64,000 nt of DNA, taken from NCBI RefSeq assembly GCF_003050835.1, contig NZ_QAOJ01000008.1:186001-250000 (forward strand), read 5' to 3'. Positions 1 to 7,352 of the stretch are shown in pieces (the stretch's first letter is position 1; the number at the start of each line of letters is the position of its first letter). The notes under the pieces were generated by a model. That model was not told where the DNA came from and made no database searches. It worked only from the letters and a program-made list of their open reading frames with translations. Position numbers and translations under genes: made by a program. This DNA comes from Pseudomonas sp. GV071. Its GTDB lineage: Bacteria > Pseudomonadota > Gammaproteobacteria > Pseudomonadales > Pseudomonadaceae.

Positions 1-48
1 ACCTTCTCGTCCCGAACGAGACGCGCTACCAAGCTGCGCTACACTCCG
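1..48 (-). tRNA. tRNA-Pro (anticodon CGG), truncated by window edge
   Basis: Read on the minus strand from base 48, the sequence starts CGGAGTGTAGCGCAG, contains the D-loop stretch CTTGGTAGCGC, and then an anticodon stem-loop with arms TCTCG/CGAGA around TTCGGGA. This gives anticodon CGG (proline). The initial C of the acceptor stem is typical of bacterial tRNA-Pro. The variable loop, T-arm and 3' end lie outside the window, so the acceptor pairing cannot be checked. Confidence 0.9.
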
Positions 49-59
49 AATGACGCCAG

Positions 60-87
60 ATTTTACTGAAAAAGTTTTAGCGCACAA
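60..87 (-). promoter_or_regulatory. putative sigma70 promoter of tRNA-Pro
   Basis: On the minus strand, TTGTGC (bases 87-82) and TAAAAT (65-60) are separated by 16 bases. They would start transcription about 5 bases before the mature tRNA 5' end. The downstream discriminator is G+C-rich. This is a sequence match only. Confidence 0.5.
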
Positions 88-149
88 GGGGTTAGCCAGA
101 AAATTTTGTTATTCGGGCCAGCCCCTTTTGCCGCAACTGGGGGCGCCCC

Positions 150-371
150 TCAGAGTTCCTTGACGGTACGGACCTGGTCTTTATTGACCTTGGTGCGTTT
201 GCCATCCAACTGCTCGAATTCGTAGAAACCGGAGTCGCTGTCGTATTCCGGTTGGTCGACGGTCTGGATCTCGCGACCATCGTTCAGAGTGATCACCGAG
301 GGCGAAGAGCAGCCGGCGAGAGCGACAAGGCCAAAGGCCAAAGCAAAGGCGGGAATGATCCGCTGGTTCAT
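150..371 (-). CDS. small YgdI/YgdR-like (DUF903) lipoprotein
   Basis: This is a 73-residue predicted outer-membrane lipoprotein. Residues 1-20 are a hydrophobic signal peptide ending in the lipobox LAGC, so Cys21 would be lipidated. The remaining ~50 residues (ITLNDGREIQTVDQPEYD...) match the small SH3-like fold of the YgdI/YgdR family. Those proteins have no established activity; related family members are implicated in envelope stress or osmotic responses. GGAG lies five to six bases upstream of the ATG. It is monocistronic, lying between the tRNA and mobA on the same strand. A GCAGGC/GCCTGC hairpin (390-405) lies just upstream. Family assignment is confident; function is unknown. Confidence 0.85.
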   Translation of the reverse strand: MNQRIIPAFALAFGLVALAGCSSPSVITLNDGREIQTVDQPEYDSDSGFYEFEQLDGKRTKVNKDQVRTVKEL

Positions 372-458
372 GGTTTTTCTCCGTTATAGGCAGGCTGTTG
401 CCTGCGCGTGTGGCTCAGCTTTTTTACGCAGCATGAGACGCAAGCCTAACGGTCAAGT

Positions 459-1085
459 TCACTGGCCACCGGAACGCAGATCAAAAACATCGCGGCTAAC
501 CTCGGTAGCCAGCAACAACTCCGGCGTATTCAGGTTGGCCAGTCGCGGATCGTCTTCAGCCAAATCCAGATAAACCGCCCCATGCAATTCAAACACCTGC
601 CGCGGGCTGCGTTTGCCAGCCTGCCACGCCTGCTCCACACCGGCCGCAATGCTGGTAGGCAGCAGACTGAACAACGGCTCCCACTGCGCGCCACGACGCA
701 GCATCAGAGGTTTCTGTTGCTGCGCTGCGAGTTGCTGCATGGCCTGCAGCAGCGGCAAATCCACCAGCGGCGCATCGCAGGGCAACACCAGTAGCCACGG
801 GTTTTTCGCCATTGCCAGGCCCGCGCGAATACCTGCCAGAGGCCCATGGAAGTCGGTATTGCCGTCACTCACCAACTGGTCGGCATAGGGGGCGTAGGCG
901 TCGAGATTACGGTTGCAGGAAATGATCAGGTCATCGGTCAACGGCCGCGTGAGCTCCTGCAAATGGGCAATCAGCGGCTTGCCGCGCCATTGCACCAGGC
1001 CCTTGTCCAGGCCGCCCATGCGTTGGCCACGGCCACCGGCCAGCAGCAGAATCGAACAGTGGGGCAGGGCGGTGCTATCGGTCAT
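459..1085 (-). CDS. mobA: molybdenum cofactor guanylyltransferase MobA
   Basis: Transfers GMP from GTP to molybdopterin to make the bis-MGD cofactor of DMSO-reductase-type enzymes such as nitrate reductase and formate dehydrogenase. It is cytoplasmic. The 208-residue protein has the nucleotidyltransferase signature LLLAGGRGQRMGGLDKGL near residues 13-30 and a later PCDAPLV motif for metal/nucleotide binding, and its length is normal for MobA. The start at 1085 is chosen because AGGAGC lies about six bases upstream; longer readings run into the divergent moaB. It is transcribed divergently from moaB with 76 bases between start codons, a common Pseudomonas arrangement. Confidence 0.93.
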   Translation of the reverse strand: MTDSTALPHCSILLLAGGRGQRMGGLDKGLVQWRGKPLIAHLQELTRPLTDDLIISCNRNLDAYAPYADQLVSDGNTDFHGPLAGIRAGLAMAKNPWLLVLPCDAPLVDLPLLQAMQQLAAQQQKPLMLRRGAQWEPLFSLLPTSIAAGVEQAWQAGKRSPRQVFELHGAVYLDLAEDDPRLANLNTPELLLATEVSRDVFDLRSGGQ

Positions 1086-1161
1086 GGGCGCTCCTGGCGC
1101 GATGAGGGCGAGGGCTGTGATATAAACACCGACCTGCCTCCCCCACAACCGGATTGAGCCT

Positions 1162-1701
1162 ATGAACACCAAGGCTGATGCACCCTTTGTGCCCCTGAAT
1201 ATCGCCGTACTGACCGTCAGCGACACCCGCTCCCTGGAGACCGATACCTCGGGCCAGTTGTTCGTTGATCGCCTCACCGCTGCCGGCCACAACCTGGCCG
1301 CCCGCGTGCTGCTCAAAGACGATCTGTACAAAATCCGCGCCCAGGTCGCCACCTGGATTGCCGAAGACAGCGTGCAAGTGGTGTTGATCACTGGCGGTAC
1401 CGGTTTCACCGGTCGCGACAGCACCCCGGAAGCGGTGGCCTGTCTGCTGGACAAGCAGGTTGACGGCTTTGGCGAGCTGTTCCGCCAGATTTCGGTGCCA
1501 GACATCGGCACCTCCACCATCCAGTCCCGCGCGCTCGCTGGCCTCGCCAACGGCACCCTGGTGTGCTGCCTGCCAGGCTCGACCAATGCCTGCCGCACCG
1601 GCTGGGACGGCATCCTCGCCGAGCAATTGGATAACCGTCACCGCCCGTGCAATTTCGTCCCGCACCTGAAACAGGCTGCGCCGTGCGAGAGCCGCGGATG
1701 A
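1162..1701 (+). CDS. moaB: molybdopterin biosynthesis protein MoaB
   Basis: A MoaB/Mog-fold protein of the molybdopterin pathway, expected to help adenylylate molybdopterin before molybdate insertion by MoeA. The 179-residue protein shows the family's SDTR motif (residues 20-23), the molybdopterin-binding ITGGTGFTGRDSTPEA loop (about 76-91) and the LPGSTNACRTGWD motif near 137. Its stop codon overlaps the moeA start (ATGA), so the two are translationally coupled. A distinct Mog enzyme may exist elsewhere; the exact split of work between MoaB and Mog in this organism is not visible here. Confidence 0.93.
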   Translation: MNTKADAPFVPLNIAVLTVSDTRSLETDTSGQLFVDRLTAAGHNLAARVLLKDDLYKIRAQVATWIAEDSVQVVLITGGTGFTGRDSTPEAVACLLDKQVDGFGELFRQISVPDIGTSTIQSRALAGLANGTLVCCLPGSTNACRTGWDGILAEQLDNRHRPCNFVPHLKQAAPCESRG

Positions 1702-2912
1702 CCGAGAGCAAACGCCCCGGCCTGCTGCCGGTGGAGCAGGCGCTGGAGCGCTTGCTGACGCTGGCCGAAGCGACGCCGATCACTGACGTCGAACAGGTCG
1801 CCCTGGCCGATGGCCATGGCCGCGTGCTGGCTGCGCCCTTGGTGGCCAGCCTCGATCTGCCGCCGTGGCCCAACAGCGCCATGGACGGTTACGCCCTGCG
1901 CCTGGCCGACTGGCGTGGCGAGCCGCTGGAAGTGACCCAGCGGATCTTTGCCGGCCAGGCACCGCAGCACTTGCAGCCCGGCACCTGCGCGCGGATTTTC
2001 ACCGGCGCGCCAGTGCCTCCGGGCGCTGACTGTGTGGAGATGCAGGAAAACGCCGAGGTGCTGGACGACGGTCGCGTGCGTTTTACCGAAGCCCTCAACG
2101 TCGGCCAGAACATCCGCCCGCAAGGCCAGGAAACCCGTGTCGGCGAAACCGTGCTGGTCGCGGGCACCCGCCTGAATTCGATCAAGCTCGGTCTGTGCGC
2201 CACCCTCGGCGTGGCGCAGTTGAGCGTAGTGCGCCGTCCACGCGTGGCGGTGTTGTCCACCGGTGACGAACTGATCGAGCCGGGCCAGCCGCTCGGCCCA
2301 GGGCAGATCTACAACAGCAACCGCACCTTGCTGATCCAGTGGCTGCGCCAGGTGGGTTGCGAGGTGATCGATGGCGGCATTCTGCCGGACAACCTCGAGC
2401 TCACCCGCCAGCGCCTGGGTGGTTTCGATAACGTCGACCTGATTCTTTCGACTGGCGGCGTGTCGGTCGGCGAGGCGGACTTCCTTGGCCATGCCCTGCG
2501 CGAAGAGGGCGAGTTGGCGTTGTGGAAGCTGGCGATCAAGCCTGGCAAGCCGCTGACCTTCGGCCATTTCCGTGGCGTGCCGGTGATTGGTTTGCCCGGC
2601 AACCCGGCCTCCACGCTGGTGACCTTTGCCCTGTTGGCGCGGCCGTATCTGCTGCGCCGCCTGGGCGTGCAAGACGTGTTGCCGCTGCGTTTTCCGGTGC
2701 CGGCGGGCTTTGTCTGGCGCACTGCCGGCGAGCGCCGCGAATACCTGCGCGCACGTATCGAAAACGGCCGCGCCGTGCTCTACAGCAACCAGAGTTCCGG
2801 CGTGCTGCGCAGTGCGGCCTGGGCTGAAGGCTTGGTGGAAGTGCCGGAAGGCAGGACGTTGAGCGAAGGGGAGAGCGTGAACTTTATTCCCCTGAGTGAA
2901 GTGCTGAACTGA
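1698..2912 (+). CDS. moeA: molybdopterin molybdenumtransferase MoeA
   Basis: Inserts molybdate into adenylylated molybdopterin. The 404-residue protein carries MoeA landmarks in order: NSAMDGYAL near residue 59, an STGDEL motif with SNRTLL following, STGGVSVGEADF, IKPGKPLTFG and GLPGNPAST. The C-terminal beta-barrel domain ends normally. The ATG at 1698 overlaps the moaB stop by four bases. A longer in-frame reading starting within moaB is less likely. With mobA it forms a cofactor cluster. Pseudomonads often carry a second moeA near moaACDE, so this may be one of two paralogues. Confidence 0.93.
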   Translation: MTESKRPGLLPVEQALERLLTLAEATPITDVEQVALADGHGRVLAAPLVASLDLPPWPNSAMDGYALRLADWRGEPLEVTQRIFAGQAPQHLQPGTCARIFTGAPVPPGADCVEMQENAEVLDDGRVRFTEALNVGQNIRPQGQETRVGETVLVAGTRLNSIKLGLCATLGVAQLSVVRRPRVAVLSTGDELIEPGQPLGPGQIYNSNRTLLIQWLRQVGCEVIDGGILPDNLELTRQRLGGFDNVDLILSTGGVSVGEADFLGHALREEGELALWKLAIKPGKPLTFGHFRGVPVIGLPGNPASTLVTFALLARPYLLRRLGVQDVLPLRFPVPAGFVWRTAGERREYLRARIENGRAVLYSNQSSGVLRSAAWAEGLVEVPEGRTLSEGESVNFIPLSEVLN

Positions 2913-2926
2913 TAGACCACAGAGGT

Positions 2927-2993
2927 CCGTAGGGGCGGCTTCAGCCGCGATGCTTTTAAATCAAGAGCATCGCGGCTGAAGCCGCTCCTACGG
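2927..2993. repeat. REP-like inverted repeat (GTAGG-CGGCTTCAGCCGCGATG family)
   Basis: A 67-base imperfect palindrome between moeA and the convergent AraC gene. The left arm is CCGTAGGGGCGGCTTCAGCC and the right arm its near-complement ending GCTCCTACGG, around a central ATGCTTTTAAATCAAGAGCAT. Related copies occur at 14156-14239, 17032-17112 and 54525-54606. It can fold into one long hairpin and may act as a terminator or mRNA-stabilising end for both genes. Confidence 0.9.
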
Positions 2994-2995
2994 GC

Positions 2996-4030
2996 TTACG
3001 CTAGATCAGCCCCCTTGCGATGCGCCTCGCGATACTCCCCCGGTGTCATCCCCGTCCAGCCTTTGAAGCTGCGGTGAAATGAGCGCGATTCGGTAAACCC
3101 CAGGTAATAGGCAATGTCCTGTACCGGCAGGGTGCTGCGCGTGAGGTAATGCTCGGCCAGCTCCTGGCGCAGTTGATCAAGAATCTCCTGGTAACTGGTG
3201 CCCGCCTGCTGCAGATGCCGTTGCAGGGTGCGCACTGTCATTTCGAATTTTTCCGCCACTCGCTCCTTGCGCGGCAGGCCGTCTTTGAGCAGCAGGCGCA
3301 GGGCGTTTTTCACCCGCAGCGGCAGCGGCTCACCTTCGTCCAGCCCGGCCATCAGCGTCAGCGCGTGCTCCTCCAGGGTGCGCAGCAGGTTGGCGTCGGC
3401 CTGGCGCAGCGGCACGTTGAGGTATTCCATCGGCACCAACAACGCGTTGACCGGCTGCTCAAACTTCACCGGGCAACCAAACACCTGATGGTATTCGGCC
3501 AGCTCGGTATTGGCTGGCTGCGGGTGCTCGAACCACACCTCCTGCGGCGAGCGGTCCATGTCGGCAATCCAGCGTGCGTAGAGCAGCCAGGAAGTCAGCA
3601 CGTTCTCGACCATGTGCCGGCGAATCTCCGCCGGCTGATGGCGGCAACTCCAGATCAGGCGCAGATGATCGCCGGCCGGTTCCAGGCGGCTGACGCCCAT
3701 GTCGCCCACCAGTTTTTCATAGGGCACGATGCGGCTCATGGCCTCGCCCAGGGTCGCGCAGTTCATGGTGATGTAGCCGAGCACGCTCCACGAGCCCGGC
3801 TGGGTGAAGTGCGCGGCGTGCAGGCCGAACAGCGGGTCGTTGGATTCGCGCAGCAAATGCTCGAGCAGTTTTTCGTGGGCTTCGCTGGGCAGACGGCGGC
3901 CGTTGTCTTCCAGGTCGCTGGTGGTCAGGCCGGCCGCAGCGAGGGCAGGGGCCTGGTCGAGGCCCAGCTGTTCGGCATGGCGCAGGTACTTGAGCAGTGC
4001 AGGGACTGAGGTGTAGCCAAGTGCTTGCAT
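2996..4030 (-). CDS. AraC-family transcriptional regulator (arabinose-binding-like N-domain)
   Basis: A 344-residue regulator. Residues ~10-190 resemble the Arabinose_bd-type N-terminal domain of the OruR/ArgR-like branch. Residues ~240-335 hold two helix-turn-helix motifs: KERVAEKFEMTVRTLQRHLQ, then LPVQDIAYYLGFTESRSFHR followed by the AraC signature FKGWTGMTPGEYR. It is divergent from the flavoprotein/kinase operon at 4162, with 131 bases between starts. Two 11-base direct repeats at 4054-4086 are good candidates for its binding sites. The ribosome binding site is weak, so the start could be slightly downstream. The ligand is unknown; given the operon it may be glycerol- or lipid-derived (inference). 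Confidence 0.88.
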   Translation of the reverse strand: MQALGYTSVPALLKYLRHAEQLGLDQAPALAAAGLTTSDLEDNGRRLPSEAHEKLLEHLLRESNDPLFGLHAAHFTQPGSWSVLGYITMNCATLGEAMSRIVPYEKLVGDMGVSRLEPAGDHLRLIWSCRHQPAEIRRHMVENVLTSWLLYARWIADMDRSPQEVWFEHPQPANTELAEYHQVFGCPVKFEQPVNALLVPMEYLNVPLRQADANLLRTLEEHALTLMAGLDEGEPLPLRVKNALRLLLKDGLPRKERVAEKFEMTVRTLQRHLQQAGTSYQEILDQLRQELAEHYLTRSTLPVQDIAYYLGFTESRSFHRSFKGWTGMTPGEYREAHRKGADLA

Positions 4031-4053
4031 GGCGTCGTTCTTATTCTGAGGGA

Positions 4054-4119
4054 CTGTCTTGATTGGCCACTGGTGCTGTCTTGATTCGACAGTGATCTTT
4101 CCAAGCGGCTGGCTAGTAT
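4054..4119 (+). promoter_or_regulatory. AraC-type direct-repeat operator and promoter of the 4162 operon
   Basis: CTGTCTTGATT occurs exactly at 4054-4064 and 4076-4086, 22 bases apart (two helical turns), the usual arrangement for an AraC-family activator. A possible -10 hexamer TAGTAT lies at 4114-4119. The second repeat ends about 5 bases before the expected -35 position, a class II activator layout. The repeats are seen directly; binding by the neighbour at 2996-4030 is inferred. Confidence 0.6.
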
Positions 4120-4161
4120 AGGCAGCGAATCCATCGGTTCGAAACAGACAAGGAGACAGGC

Positions 4162-5754
4162 ATGCGGCGTTGGAACGGTTGGGGTGATGAGGCCACGGTG
4201 GTGGAGTTGCCGGCCCATGGCGGTGCGTTTCTGGCCGAGCTGATCGGCCCTGGCCAGCCGCTGCCCGACGCCAGCCTGGCGCAGGTGCTGGCCCAGGTGC
4301 CGGCCTCGCGGTTGGCGCTGCATCCGCTGGTTAGCACTGACGCCGAAGACCGTGTGCGCCACGCCCGTGGCCAGAGCCTGCCGGACTGGCTGGCGATGCG
4401 CGAAGGCCGCTTCGAGGTGTTCCCCGACGGCGTCGCCTACCCAGAAACCACGGCGCAAATCCGCGAGTTGCTGGCCTGGGCCGCCGCTCAGGACGTACTG
4501 GTGATTGCCTACGGCGGTGGCACCTCGGTGGCCGGTCATATCAATCCGCAGGCCAGTGCCAAGCCGGTGCTGACCCTGTCGCTGGAGCGCATGAGCCGCC
4601 TGCTGGAGCTCGACGAACAGAGCCTGATCGCCACCTTCGGCCCGGGTGCCAACGGTCCGCAAGTGGAGAGCCAGCTGCGCGCCCGGGGTTACACCCTCGG
4701 CCATTTCCCGCAATCGTGGGAACTGTCGACCCTCGGCGGTTGGGTGGCCAGCCGTTCCAGCGGCCAGCAGTCGCTGCGTTACGGGCGCATCGAGCAGTTG
4801 TTCGCCGGTGGCACCCTGGAAACCTTCGCCGGCACCCTGCAGATTCCGACCTTTCCGGCGTCGGCTGCCGGCCCGGATCTGCGCGAAATGGTGCTGGGTT
4901 CGGAAGGCCGCTTCGGGGTGATTTCCTCGGTGCAGGTGCGGGTCACCAAATTGGCGGTGGAAGAGAAGTTCTACGCGGTGTTCCTGCCGTCCTGGGCCAA
5001 GGCGCTGGAAGCGATCCGCAACCTCGGCCAGGCGCGAGTACCGCTGTCGATGCTGCGCCTGTCGAACGCCATTGAAACCAAAACCCAGCTGGCCCTGGCC
5101 GGCCACCCCGAGCAGATCGCCTGGCTGGAAAAATACTTGGCCCTGCGCGGCGCTCGCGATGGCAAATGCATGCTGACCTTCGGTGTCACCGGCAACCGCG
5201 CGCAAAACGCGTTGTCGCTGAAACAGGCCAAGACCCTGCTGAAAAGTTTTGGTGGCGTGTTCACCGGCACCCTGCTCGGCAAGAAGTGGGCAGAAGGGCG
5301 TTTCCGTTTCCCTTATCTGCGCGAAGGCCTGTGGCTGGCCGGTTATGCCGTCGACACATTGGAGACGGCCACCGACTGGAGCAATGTCGACAGCCTGCTG
5401 AACAAAATCGAAGCCAGCTTGCGCGGCGGCCTCAGCGATGAGGGCGAACAGGTGCATGTGTTCACCCACCTGTCGCACGTGTATGGCGAAGGCTCGAGCA
5501 TCTACACCACCTATGTATTCCGCCCAGGTCTCGACTACGCCACCACCCACGCGCGCTGGCAAAAACTTAAACACCTGGCGAGCAGCACCGTGGTCAACAA
5601 CCGCGGCACCATCAGCCACCAGCATGGCGTGGGTCGCGACCACGCGCCGTACCTGCCGGTGGAAAAGGGTGCGCTGGGTATCGCCGCGTTGCAGGCGATG
5701 GCCACCCATTTCGACCCTGACCAGCGCCTCAACCCCGGCGTGCTGCTGAAATGA
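4162..5754 (+). CDS. FAD-binding oxidase, alkyldihydroxyacetonephosphate synthase (AGPS)-like
   Basis: A 530-residue flavoprotein of the FAD_binding_4 / FAD-oxidase_C superfamily. The FAD pyrophosphate loop YGGGTSVAGHINP is near residue 117. GSEGRFGVISSVQVRV follows near 247, and the C-terminal half carries IYTTYVFRPG and SHQHGVGRDHAPYL (near 485). These last motifs resemble eukaryotic AGPS, which swaps the acyl chain of acyl-dihydroxyacetone phosphate for a fatty alcohol to make ether lipids. The AGPS His triad appears here as His-Gln-His. AAGGAG lies seven bases before the ATG. Its stop overlaps the next start (ATGA). It could instead be a D-2-hydroxyacid dehydrogenase; the C-terminal motifs and the GlpD-like neighbour favour the AGPS branch. 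Confidence 0.8.
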   Translation: MRRWNGWGDEATVVELPAHGGAFLAELIGPGQPLPDASLAQVLAQVPASRLALHPLVSTDAEDRVRHARGQSLPDWLAMREGRFEVFPDGVAYPETTAQIRELLAWAAAQDVLVIAYGGGTSVAGHINPQASAKPVLTLSLERMSRLLELDEQSLIATFGPGANGPQVESQLRARGYTLGHFPQSWELSTLGGWVASRSSGQQSLRYGRIEQLFAGGTLETFAGTLQIPTFPASAAGPDLREMVLGSEGRFGVISSVQVRVTKLAVEEKFYAVFLPSWAKALEAIRNLGQARVPLSMLRLSNAIETKTQLALAGHPEQIAWLEKYLALRGARDGKCMLTFGVTGNRAQNALSLKQAKTLLKSFGGVFTGTLLGKKWAEGRFRFPYLREGLWLAGYAVDTLETATDWSNVDSLLNKIEASLRGGLSDEGEQVHVFTHLSHVYGEGSSIYTTYVFRPGLDYATTHARWQKLKHLASSTVVNNRGTISHQHGVGRDHAPYLPVEKGALGIAALQAMATHFDPDQRLNPGVLLK

Positions 5755-7340
5755 CAGCGGCCTGGAACGCGGCCTGGCGCGAACAGGAGCTAGCCGAGCT
5801 GGCGGCACGTGACTGGGACCTGATCGTGGTCGGCGGCGGCATCAGCGGCGTCGGCATTCTGCGTGAGGCGGCGCGGCGCGGCTGGCGTTGTCTGCTGATT
5901 GAGCAGCGGGATTTTGCCTGGGGCACCTCCAGTCGCTCGTCGAAAATGGTCCACGGCGGCCTGCGCTACATCGCCAAGGGCCAGTTCAAACTGACCCGCG
6001 ATTCGGTGCACGAACGCCAGCGTCTGCTTGGCGAGGCGCCAGGTCTGGTCGACCCGTTGAGCTTTGTGATGCCGCATTACCAGGGCCAGTTTCCCGGGCC
6101 AAAAGTGTTCGGCAGTTTGCTGCGGGTGTACGACGCCCTGGCCGGCAAACGCACCCATGAATATTTCCCCAAAGCCGCGCTGCAGTACCTGGCGCCTGGC
6201 CTGAAAGAGCAACAGCTGCAGGGAGGCACACGCTTCTTCGACGCGGTAACCGACGATGCCCGCCTGGTCATGCGCGTGCTCGGTGAAGCGCGGGCTGACG
6301 GTGGCGAGGCGCTCAATGGCCTCAAGGTGCTGGAGCTGACCCGCGCCGATGGCCGGGTGATCGGCCTGCAGGCTGAAGACAGCGAAAGTGGCCAGCGCTA
6401 CCAATTCACTGCCGGCGTGGTGGCCCAGGCCACCGGCGCCTGGGCCGACCGCTTGCGTAAGCAGGACGGTGGCGAACATATCCGCCCGCTGCGCGGCAGT
6501 CATTTGTTGTTGCCGGCCTGGCGTCTGCCGCTGGCCCATGCCTTCAGCTTTATGCACGCGGCAGATCGCCGCCCGGTGTTTGTATTCCCCTGGGAAGGCG
6601 CCACGGTGATCGGTACCACCGACCTCGACCACGGCGATGACATCGACCTGGAAGCACGCATCAGCAGCGCGGAGGTCGACTACCTGCTCAGCGCCTGTGC
6701 GCAGCAGTTTCCCCATGCCGGAATTGGCGCCAATGACGTGCTGTCGACCTGGGCGGGGGTGCGTCCAGTGGTGGCCAGCGGCGCGGCGAGCCTGAAACCG
6801 TCGGATGAAAAACGCGAACACGTGCTGTGGACCGAGCCGGGCAGCGTGACCCTGGCCGGCGGCAAGCTGACCACCTTCCGCTTGTTGGCGCTGGAAGTGC
6901 TGAACGCTTGCGCGCCGATGCTGGGGAAAACCATCAGCGACCAGGGCGGTGCGGTGTTTCGGCCGCTGATCGCAGAGCCTATCGCCGGTCTGACAGCCGG
7001 CCAACAGCGGCGCCTGGCTGGCCGCTATGGCTGCCAATTGCCATTGCTGCTGCCGCTGCTGGAGCAAATCGGCAGCGATTGCGTGGGCGCCACCGACACC
7101 CTGTGGGCCGAGCTGGCGTTCGCAGCTGAACACGAGCTGGTGCTGCACCTGGACGACCTGCTGCTGCGGCGCACCCGCTTGGGCCTGTTGCTGGCTCACG
7201 GCGCCACCGAGTTTCTGCCGCGCATCCGCGAGCTGTGCCAAGCCCGCCTGGGCTGGGGCGATGCGCGCTGGCAGGAGGAACAACAGCGCTACCTGAGCCT
7301 GTGGCAACGCTGCTACAGCCTGCCTTCAGAACAAGAATAA
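5751..7340 (+). CDS. GlpD-like FAD-dependent glycerol-3-phosphate dehydrogenase/oxidase paralogue
   Basis: A 529-residue DAO-superfamily flavoenzyme. The dinucleotide-binding motif VVGGGISGVG is near residue 26, followed by the GlpD hallmark GTSSRSSKMVHGGLRYI. A second FAD-contacting stretch (FVFPWEGATVIGTTDLDHGD) and a C-terminal DAO_C-type domain follow. GlpD oxidises sn-glycerol-3-phosphate to dihydroxyacetone phosphate and passes electrons to quinone at the membrane. This copy is not in a glpFKRD locus. It is translationally coupled to the AGPS-like gene, which would use a dihydroxyacetone-phosphate derivative. It may therefore be a dedicated paralogue with an altered substrate. Confidence 0.85.
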   Translation: MTAAWNAAWREQELAELAARDWDLIVVGGGISGVGILREAARRGWRCLLIEQRDFAWGTSSRSSKMVHGGLRYIAKGQFKLTRDSVHERQRLLGEAPGLVDPLSFVMPHYQGQFPGPKVFGSLLRVYDALAGKRTHEYFPKAALQYLAPGLKEQQLQGGTRFFDAVTDDARLVMRVLGEARADGGEALNGLKVLELTRADGRVIGLQAEDSESGQRYQFTAGVVAQATGAWADRLRKQDGGEHIRPLRGSHLLLPAWRLPLAHAFSFMHAADRRPVFVFPWEGATVIGTTDLDHGDDIDLEARISSAEVDYLLSACAQQFPHAGIGANDVLSTWAGVRPVVASGAASLKPSDEKREHVLWTEPGSVTLAGGKLTTFRLLALEVLNACAPMLGKTISDQGGAVFRPLIAEPIAGLTAGQQRRLAGRYGCQLPLLLPLLEQIGSDCVGATDTLWAELAFAAEHELVLHLDDLLLRRTRLGLLLAHGATEFLPRIRELCQARLGWGDARWQEEQQRYLSLWQRCYSLPSEQE

Positions 7341-7352
7341 AAGGCCTCCGAC

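Noticed and set aside
2927..2993. Dispersed inverted repeats considered as a CRISPR array or transposon ends
   Set aside because: Copies are far apart, lack regular spacers, cas genes or a transposase, and fold as single palindromes, as REP-type elements do.
3925..5808. A 627-codon minus-strand open frame opposite the AGPS-like gene
   Set aside because: Low-complexity antisense translation overlapping the AraC start and a confident flavoprotein. No ribosome site or motif.
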